DNA from: Acidimicrobiales bacterium
GTDB lineage: Bacteria > Actinomycetota > Acidimicrobiia > Acidimicrobiales > SHLQ01
Direction of reading: 5' to 3'
DNA: 10,290 nucleotides
NCBI GenBank assembly: GCA_013002375.1
Contig: JABDJW010000105.1
Coordinates: 1 to 10,290 of the forward strand
Shown here one piece after another: positions 6,035 through 10,290 of this stretch. Positions within the stretch are counted from its first letter, which is position 1, and each line of letters opens with the position of its first letter. Under the pieces are notes generated by a model, which had not been told where the DNA came from, made no database searches, and saw only the letters and a list, made by a program, of their open reading frames with translations. Position numbers and translations under genes: made by a program.

Positions 6035-6798
6035 ATAGGCTCGTGCGCGGACGGTCGCAGCTCACTGCGGCTACCCGCCGACCAGTCGGTGACGAACCGG
6101 TACCGATCGCCCCGGATGATGGTGGTCCGCCATTCGATCGGCACCTGGTCGCGGCAACCCAACCGCTCGAGAAAGAACGCGGCATCCCCCTTGCGAAGGC
6201 CGAGGCGCGACCGGTCGCTCGGCGCGGGCACGATCGGCGTGAGGCGCTCCCAGCCTTGATTCGGGACCGGCGCGTCGGCGTTGGCCAACTCGGCATACAG
6301 CGCGGTGTGGGTCCAGTCGACGGTCAGGAGCGGCGCGGCGATGGCGTGGGGAAGCCAGGCGCGGTCGACGGCCAGCGGCGCACCACCGGCCAGCCGAACC
6401 CGTTCGAGCAAGACCAACTTGGCATCGTCGTCGAGTTCCAGATGGCCGGCGGCAACCGAGTCGGTGACGACCTCGCACCGGAGCACCTCGCTGGTCTGTT
6501 CGACGCCGGCCGACTCGACCGACTGGAAAAGGCTGTAGAGGGTGCCCAGCGATTGTTCGAACTCGCTGCGGTTGACGACCGTGCCGCGACCTCGTTCCCG
6601 CTTGAGCACGCCGGTCTTGTTGAGATGCCGGACGGCCTCGCGGACCGTGTGCCGGCTGACCTCGTAGGTCTCGGTCAGTTCGAGGTCGGTCGGGAACGAT
6701 TCGGCGAACTCACCGGCTTCGAGGCGGGCCCGAAGGTCCTGTTCGAGTTGCGCCCACAACGGCAACGGACTTCTCCGGTCCAGCGGTCGAATCGGCAT
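6031..6798 (-). CDS. GntR-family regulator, HutC subfamily (UTRA effector domain), putative regulator of the sulfide cassette
   Basis: The product is 255 aa. Residues about 8-76 are a GntR winged helix: PLWAQLEQDLRARLEAGEF, then the recognition region YEVSRHTVREAVRHLNKTGV (45-64), then the wing with RERGRGTVV. Residues about 90-245 are a UTRA-type effector domain with LLERVRLAGGAPLAVDRAWL (130-149) and the closing WRTTIIRGDRYRFV. The only two cysteines, Cys108 and Cys215, are both in this domain. Cys215 (ERLGCRD) occupies a strand where HutC proteins often have Tyr. The ATG at 6798 is chosen because AAGGAG lies seven bases upstream and the winged helix follows at once; extension to 6942 would cross the promoter and operators. 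Its own upstream region has two TGTACGGAC sites, implying autoregulation. The effector is unknown. Context suggests a persulfide or sulfide signal, but a classical small-molecule ligand is equally open. Confidence 0.9.
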   Translation of the reverse strand: MPIRPLDRRSPLPLWAQLEQDLRARLEAGEFAESFPTDLELTETYEVSRHTVREAVRHLNKTGVLKRERGRGTVVNRSEFEQSLGTLYSLFQSVESAGVEQTSEVLRCEVVTDSVAAGHLELDDDAKLVLLERVRLAGGAPLAVDRAWLPHAIAAPLLTVDWTHTALYAELANADAPVPNQGWERLTPIVPAPSDRSRLGLRKGDAAFFLERLGCRDQVPIEWRTTIIRGDRYRFVTDWSAGSRSELRPSAHEPI

Positions 6799-6830
6799 CG
6801 ACGTTCTCCTTGGCGAACCGCTCGGTCCAC

Positions 6831-6852
6831 TCAGTCCGTACAACAAATCATA
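6831..6852 (-). promoter_or_regulatory. gntR promoter -10 box with operator O3 at the start site
   Basis: Minus-strand TATGAT (6852-6847) is a near-consensus -10 for gntR; no good -35 is visible at 16-18 bp. GTTGTACGGACTGA (minus, 6844-6831) follows at once and carries the TGTACGGAC core, so the operator covers the expected start near 6840. This arrangement fits autorepression. The -10 assignment is moderate; the operator match is good. Confidence 0.55.
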
Positions 6853-6899
6853 TGAAGCCATTTGTATGGCCTCTGGATTCTCAACCTTAGCAACCTCCG

Positions 6900-6923
6900 A
6901 ATGTACGGACAACTTGCTAGTGT
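6900..6923 (+). promoter_or_regulatory. Operator O4 and possible extended -10 of the lipoprotein-rhodanese gene
   Basis: AATGTACGGACAAC (6900-6913) repeats the first eleven bases of O2. About six bases after its core is TTGCTAGTGT (6914-6923), which fits an extended -10 pattern TGnTAnnnT ahead of the plus-strand gene at 6954. No clear -35 is seen. The centres of O3 and O4 are about 69 bp apart in the 155-bp divergent region, and the two sites point in opposite directions. Confidence 0.5.
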
Positions 6924-6953
6924 GGGTCGCGACGCAAACCAAGGAGCCGCCCC

Positions 6954-7421
6954 ATGGCCATCACCGCCCGCAAGATCCTCGCCTCGTTGCTGCTCGTACC
7001 CCTCCTGGCCGCCGGTTGCAGCAGCTCGGACTCCGACGCGCAGGCCGCGAACCCAGAAGTGAATCCGGGCACGAACGCCGCCGCGGCCCCGGCCGGAGTC
7101 CGCCAGGTCGCGGCCGCCGAGGGCGCAGCAATGCAAGCCGATCCCCCACCGGATCTGATCGTCCTCGACGTTCGTACGCCCGAGGAGTTCGCCGAGGGCC
7201 ACCTCGAGGGCGCGATGATGATCGACTTCTACCGTGACGACTTCGCCGAACAGATCGCAGCCCTCGACCCCGAGGTGCCGTACCTGCTGTACTGCCGATC
7301 CGGCAACCGCAGCGGCCAGACCGCCGAGATCATGACCAGCCTCGGCTTCGCCGATGTGGCCGATGTGAACGGCGGCATCTTGGCCTGGGCCGAAGCCGGC
7401 CTTCCGATCGTCACCGGCTAG
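6954..7421 (+). CDS. Secreted lipoprotein with rhodanese domain
   Basis: The product is 155 aa. The N-terminus is a lipoprotein signal: charged MAITARK, a hydrophobic core, and lipobox LLAAGC with Cys22 as lipidation site. An Ala/Asn/Pro-rich linker covers residues about 23-60. Residues about 64-155 are a rhodanese domain with LIVLDVRTPEEFAEGHLEGA, active-site loop CRSGNRSG (catalytic Cys114) and VNGGILAW near the end. The ATG at 6954 has AAGGAG seven bases upstream. It is divergent from gntR and shares the operator-bearing region, so it is probably in the same regulon. The protein should sit on the outer face of the membrane and handle extracytoplasmic sulfane sulfur such as thiosulfate or polysulfide. 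It may feed or receive sulfur from the SulP/SQR side; this partnership is inferred. Confidence 0.9.
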   Translation: MAITARKILASLLLVPLLAAGCSSSDSDAQAANPEVNPGTNAAAAPAGVRQVAAAEGAAMQADPPPDLIVLDVRTPEEFAEGHLEGAMMIDFYRDDFAEQIAALDPEVPYLLYCRSGNRSGQTAEIMTSLGFADVADVNGGILAWAEAGLPIVTG

Positions 7422-7463
7422 GGCGCCCGAGCTCGGCTGACGCGAGCCAGACGGCGGTGCGCC

Positions 7464-8081
7464 TCAGGCCGCAGCGGTGTCGATGGCGACGTGGACCGCG
7501 ACGTTCTCGGCGTCGCGCAGGCCGAGTCGCTTGCGGAGCGCCACCAGTTCGTCGAGGTCGTCGCCAACGATGGCCAGGGTGCGGAGCACCTCGGCGGTCT
7601 GCTCGATAGTGATGTCGGTGACTTCGGCTTTGACCGAGCCGACCCGGTACCGCCGGCGTTCCTTGGTGACGAAGATCGCCTTGGGCGCTTCATCGTCGAG
7701 GCGATCGACTGCCTTCACCAGGTTGAAGGGCTTCCCGCGTGCGGGCCGGTCGAGCCGGAGCTCGTCGAACAGCTCGTCGAAGGGAGCAGGCGCGGTTTCG
7801 GCCTCGTGGTGCCAGTTGGACACCCAGCACTCGAAGCCCTTCCGTTCGGCCACCAACCGCTTGACCTTCAGGGCGTTGCCGCGGACCTTGGCGTTGACGC
7901 CCGGCTCGTCGATGAGGAAGTAGCAGTCGTCCACCCGCTCGACGATCTCGCGGCTCGCGATGGCCGAGAGCGTCTTGCGAGCGCCGCGATGCTTGCCCCA
8001 CACCCGGTACTCGTACCGCGCGTCGAGAAGCTCGATTGCGTGCTCGTGTTCGATTTCCGTTGGTTCGGTTGGCTTGGCCAT
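7464..8081 (-). CDS. CYTH-like (triphosphate tunnel fold) domain protein, function unknown
   Basis: The product is 205 aa with no signal peptide or membrane segment. The pattern suggests a divergent CYTH/triphosphate-tunnel protein. An early strand reads YEYRVWGKH (about 23-31) where the family usually has ExExK. There are alternating basic strands in NAKVRGNALKVKRL and KERRRYRVGSVKAEVTDI. A closing segment with DDLDELVALRKRLGL resembles the carboxy-terminal helix of CYTH proteins. The missing ExExK argues against a standard thiamine triphosphatase or adenylate cyclase CyaB activity. The ATG at 8081 has only a weak GGTGGG-type ribosome site. The gene is convergent with the lipoprotein rhodanese across 42 bp, with no convincing terminator between them. 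No link to sulfur metabolism is visible. The fold call is tentative. Confidence 0.6.
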   Translation of the reverse strand: MAKPTEPTEIEHEHAIELLDARYEYRVWGKHRGARKTLSAIASREIVERVDDCYFLIDEPGVNAKVRGNALKVKRLVAERKGFECWVSNWHHEAETAPAPFDELFDELRLDRPARGKPFNLVKAVDRLDDEAPKAIFVTKERRRYRVGSVKAEVTDITIEQTAEVLRTLAIVGDDLDELVALRKRLGLRDAENVAVHVAIDTAAA

Positions 8082-8217
8082 GTGACGCCCACCGTCGACC
8101 GGAAGCTCCGGGATCAGCAGGTGCGTGTCGAGAATACCCGAAATCCGACCACAATCGTACGGTTTCCTGAACCGGGCGAATCATGGGCGTCCCCGGTGCG
8201 AAGACGACCGCGCACGG
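8082..8217. other. Intergenic region between the sulfatase and CYTH-like genes
   Basis: These 136 bp hold no gene. They must contain the promoter of the CYTH-like gene; a minus-strand TATTCT lies in the AT-richer part near 8130-8140, but no -35 fits. A CGTACG at 8156-8161 resembles half of the GntR operator but lacks the second AC arm. Confidence 0.4.
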
Positions 8218-9846
8218 TCAGGTCGTATCAGGCTTCGTCGCATCGACGCTGCTCACCCGGACCGAAACCTCCGGACTGGGCTTGAAGCCAACTCGATCGG
8301 CCCGGGCATGAATGGTGCGGTTCTCACCCACCGGGACCGGGATCGGGCCGGCGTAGATCCGCCAATGTGGATCCTGGTCGAGCCGGCACTCGATCGAGGC
8401 CCCCTGAACGCCTGAGTGCACCTGGACGAGGGCCGGACCCTCCAGCACCGCCTCAGTTTCGATCGGTTGCCGGCCCGGATCGGTCGGCGTGACCGCGATG
8501 AAGAGCGGCGGGCTCACCTCGGGCACCCCGTCGGGATACCAGCGGGCCACCATCTCGGACTCGTCGATTGCGCCGTAGTCGCCGACCTCGGCCATCCAGC
8601 GATCGCATTCGGTGCGGAGGCGTTCGAGCGTGTCGCGGTGCGCCGGATCGGCGGCCAGATTGTTGATCTCGTGGGGATCGGCGGCGCAATCATAGAGTTC
8701 TTCGACGGGCCGCTCGGAGGCGAGGAATTGGGAAGGGACGTCGCCGAGTTCGCCAACCGTGTGCAGCCGAAGCAGCTCCTGCATGATCGGATGGGCGTTG
8801 CGAAACGGCACCCAGCCGACGTACGGCTGCTGCGGGTAGTAGTTCCGCAGGTACTTGAACCGATGGTCGCGCACGGCCCGGACCCGGTCATACGCCGTGT
8901 CGTGACGGTCGCGCGACGCATAGACGTACTCGCGAGGTGGCGCCGCCGCATCGCCCAGAAAGGCCTGCCCCTGCATGTGCCGGGGCAGGTCGAGGCCACA
9001 GGCCGAGAGCGTGCTCGGCCCCAGATCGATCGTGCCGACCAGCCGGTCGCTCACCTCGCCGGCCGGCACCCGCCCGGGCCAGCGCACGATCATCGGAATG
9101 TGGATGCCCGAGTCGTACGGCCAGCGCTTCCCCCGGGGCAGCGGCCCGTGGTCGGACCAGTGCACGACCAGCGTGTTCTCGGCCCGGCCGTCCTCTTCCA
9201 GTTCGGCCAGCAGTTGACCGAAGTACCGATCGGCGATCTCGATCTGGCTGTACATCTGGGCCAGCGCCTCTCGCACCTTGGGCGTATCGGGAAAGGTGGG
9301 CGGCACCACCATGTCGGCGGGGTCGAAGGTGATCTCGTCGAGCATGCCGGGCCACATGCCGCTCTCGTGGGTGTTGTGCGGATTGAAGACGGCGAAGAAG
9401 GGCTGATCGCCGTCGGGCCGGTTCCGCCAGTGGGCGGTGGCGGAGCAGTCGTCCCAGGCGGTCCGCGGCGTCGCGAACTGGTAGTCGGTCTTGTCGTTGT
9501 TCGTGCAGTACCAGCCGGCGGCCCGCAGGTACTCCGTGAAACACTTCACGTGGGCCGGCAGGCGGACCGAGTACGGGGTCGGGAGCTCCGGCACCGATGG
9601 GTTGGTGTGGGTGGTGCGCATGTGGTGCGCACCGATCGAGATCGGGTACATGCCGGTGATGACGGCGGCCCGAGCCGGCGCGCAGACACCAGCCGACGAG
9701 AACGCCAGCGGATACCGCGTCGATTGTTCGGCGAAGCCGTCGACGACCGGGGTTCGCGCAACGGGGTCGCCGTAGCAGCCGTAGAACGGATTGGTGTCTT
9801 CGAACGACACCCACAAGATGTTCGGGCGATCCGGGTCGAGGCTCAT
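8218..9846 (-). CDS. Sulfatase (formylglycine type) with C-terminal CHB_HEX_C-like domain
   Basis: The product is 542 aa. The N-terminus opens with PNILWVSFEDTN (8-19), the metal-binding start of the alkaline-phosphatase-like fold, with Glu16-Asp17 where Asp-Asp is common. The activation motif is Cys55-Ala-Pro-Ala-Arg59 followed by AAVITGMYP, so Cys55 should be converted to formylglycine. Other catalytic-site candidates are Lys119 (NDKTDYQ), His157/His160 (NPHNTH) and Asp232-His233 (HWSDHG). Residues about 455-535 resemble the chitobiase/hexosaminidase C-terminal beta domain (AGPIPVPVGENRTIHARAD), found in several glycan sulfatases. There is no signal peptide. The overall resemblance is to heparan N-sulfatase/arylsulfatase-type S1 enzymes; the substrate is unknown. 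The ATG at 9846 follows a GTGGAA sequence. It begins 19 bp after the ATPase/TPR regulator gene and may be cotranscribed with it. No TGTACGKAC operator lies upstream. Confidence 0.9.
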   Translation of the reverse strand: MSLDPDRPNILWVSFEDTNPFYGCYGDPVARTPVVDGFAEQSTRYPLAFSSAGVCAPARAAVITGMYPISIGAHHMRTTHTNPSVPELPTPYSVRLPAHVKCFTEYLRAAGWYCTNNDKTDYQFATPRTAWDDCSATAHWRNRPDGDQPFFAVFNPHNTHESGMWPGMLDEITFDPADMVVPPTFPDTPKVREALAQMYSQIEIADRYFGQLLAELEEDGRAENTLVVHWSDHGPLPRGKRWPYDSGIHIPMIVRWPGRVPAGEVSDRLVGTIDLGPSTLSACGLDLPRHMQGQAFLGDAAAPPREYVYASRDRHDTAYDRVRAVRDHRFKYLRNYYPQQPYVGWVPFRNAHPIMQELLRLHTVGELGDVPSQFLASERPVEELYDCAADPHEINNLAADPAHRDTLERLRTECDRWMAEVGDYGAIDESEMVARWYPDGVPEVSPPLFIAVTPTDPGRQPIETEAVLEGPALVQVHSGVQGASIECRLDQDPHWRIYAGPIPVPVGENRTIHARADRVGFKPSPEVSVRVSSVDATKPDTT

Positions 9847-9865
9847 GGAATCGTTTCCACCGGCG

Positions 9866-10290
9866 TCATGATGCCATCAGTCTCGCGTGCGCCATGGCGT
9901 CGAGAGCAAAACCGATCGCTTCCTCCCGACCCATGGTTCGGCCGGTCGCCACGAGCGTGCGAAACCGCGCTTCACCCAACGACGCAGACAACGAGAGGCT
10001 TGTTGCTCGACGCAGACCGGTCAGCACGGCGGACTTGCCCGACGACCGTGGGGCCGCGTCCGGATCCCGCGGCTGCTCATGCGACTGATCACTGACGACG
10101 CTCGGATCGACCGCCAAAAGTTGTGGAGCCGCGCCGTGAAGGGTAGCGGCCGCTTCTGGATCGATGTCGACCATCGCTCGAGCTGCCACGGTGAAGACCC
10201 CGAACAGCGACGGCCGGTCGTTGTTCCAGTGCAGGTACCGAATGGGCGTCGGTGCACTTCTGAGCACTGCATCCCAGTCTTCGAGGCGCG
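9866..10290 (-). CDS. C-terminal part of an ATPase/TPR-type transcriptional regulator (5' end outside the window)
   Basis: An open minus-strand frame enters from the right edge (RLEDWDAVLRSAPTPIRYL) and ends at TGA 9866-9868. The 141 visible residues have the usual ending of large actinobacterial LuxR- or cyclase-type ATPase/TPR proteins: FGVFTVAARAMVDIDPEAAA and LHGAAP, a variable Pro/Ser/Asp-rich linker, then SLSASLGEARFRTLVATGR and EEAIGFALDAM. A GTG at 10267 could start an ORF, but the frame stays open to the edge and reads like the interior of a protein. It belongs to the same broad family as the broken fragment at the left edge but is a different region, so it is not that gene's missing front. 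Confidence 0.7.
   Translation of the reverse strand, partial: RLEDWDAVLRSAPTPIRYLHWNNDRPSLFGVFTVAARAMVDIDPEAAATLHGAAPQLLAVDPSVVSDQSHEQPRDPDAAPRSSGKSAVLTGLRRATSLSLSASLGEARFRTLVATGRTMGREEAIGFALDAMAHARLMAS

Noticed and set aside
5976..6296. N-terminal extension of SQR to 6296
   Set aside because: It would overlap gntR and cross the sqr promoter and operator. The ATG at 5975 has a good ribosome site and is followed directly by the FAD motif.
6799..6942. N-terminal extension of the GntR protein to 6942
   Set aside because: It would translate the divergent promoter region and both operators. The ATG at 6798 has AAGGAG at proper spacing and the winged helix starts there.
7422..7463. Bidirectional terminator between the convergent lipoprotein and CYTH-like genes
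   Set aside because: Only a 4-bp GGCT/AGCC stem is visible, with no T-rich run.
8156..8161. CGTACG upstream of the CYTH-like gene as a possible fifth operator
   Set aside because: Only the centre matches; the TGTACGKAC core is not present.
9249..9254. TGTACA resembling the operator, inside the sulfatase gene
   Set aside because: It lacks the second GKAC half, lies in coding sequence and is far from any promoter.
8416..10095. Open frame of 559 codons on the plus strand
   Set aside because: It is antisense to the sulfatase and to the start of the next gene, with Arg/Val/Gly-rich composition and no recognisable domain.

Overview
This is a high-GC window whose coding style (many GTC/CTC/GCC codons, Gly/Ala/Asp/Arg-rich proteins, AAGGAG-type ribosome binding sites, a probable leaderless promoter) suggests a free-living actinobacterium. 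An Acidimicrobiia-like host (Ilumatobacter relatives) is my best guess, but this is inference from style and not a phylogenetic result.

Layout. Positions 1-475 (minus) are a decayed C-terminal piece of a large AAA-ATPase/TPR regulator: it lacks its N-terminal part and carries a frameshift. It abuts a GC-rich inverted repeat (476-515) and a degenerate 23-bp tandem repeat (530-575). From 549 to 6798 lies a six-gene minus-strand array. In transcription order it encodes a HutC-type GntR regulator, a type II sulfide:quinone oxidoreductase (SQR), a SulP-STAS anion transporter, a rhodanese with a YgaP-like membrane tail, a single-domain rhodanese, and a CstB-like persulfide dioxygenase-rhodanese fusion. 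Divergently from gntR, at 6954-7421, is a plus-strand lipoprotein with a rhodanese domain. Beyond it are a CYTH-like protein (7464-8081, minus), a cytoplasmic-looking sulfatase with a CxPxR formylglycine motif and a C-terminal accessory domain (8218-9846, minus), and the C-terminal end of a second ATPase/TPR regulator (9866 to beyond the right edge, minus).

How the genes work together. SQR oxidises sulfide and passes sulfane sulfur to a thiol acceptor. The CstB-like fusion oxidises the persulfide to sulfite and can form thiosulfate with its rhodanese. Two further intracellular rhodaneses, one of them membrane-tethered, can move sulfane sulfur. SulP may carry the resulting oxyanion. The lipoprotein rhodanese puts the same chemistry outside the membrane. 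This is a sulfide/persulfide detoxification or oxidation cassette.

The most notable signal is regulatory. A motif with core TGTACGKAC occurs four times in the non-coding DNA of the cassette: over the sulP promoter, over the sqr promoter, and twice between gntR and the lipoprotein gene. Its GT-N4-AC spacing matches HutC/GntR operators. The sulP and sqr promoters share the same build, TTGAC(A/C)-17 bp-TACATT with the -10 inside the operator. The regulator has exactly two cysteines, both in the predicted effector domain. I propose a GntR-family, possibly thiol-based, control of sulfide oxidation in place of the known CstR, BigR/SqrR or FisR regulators.
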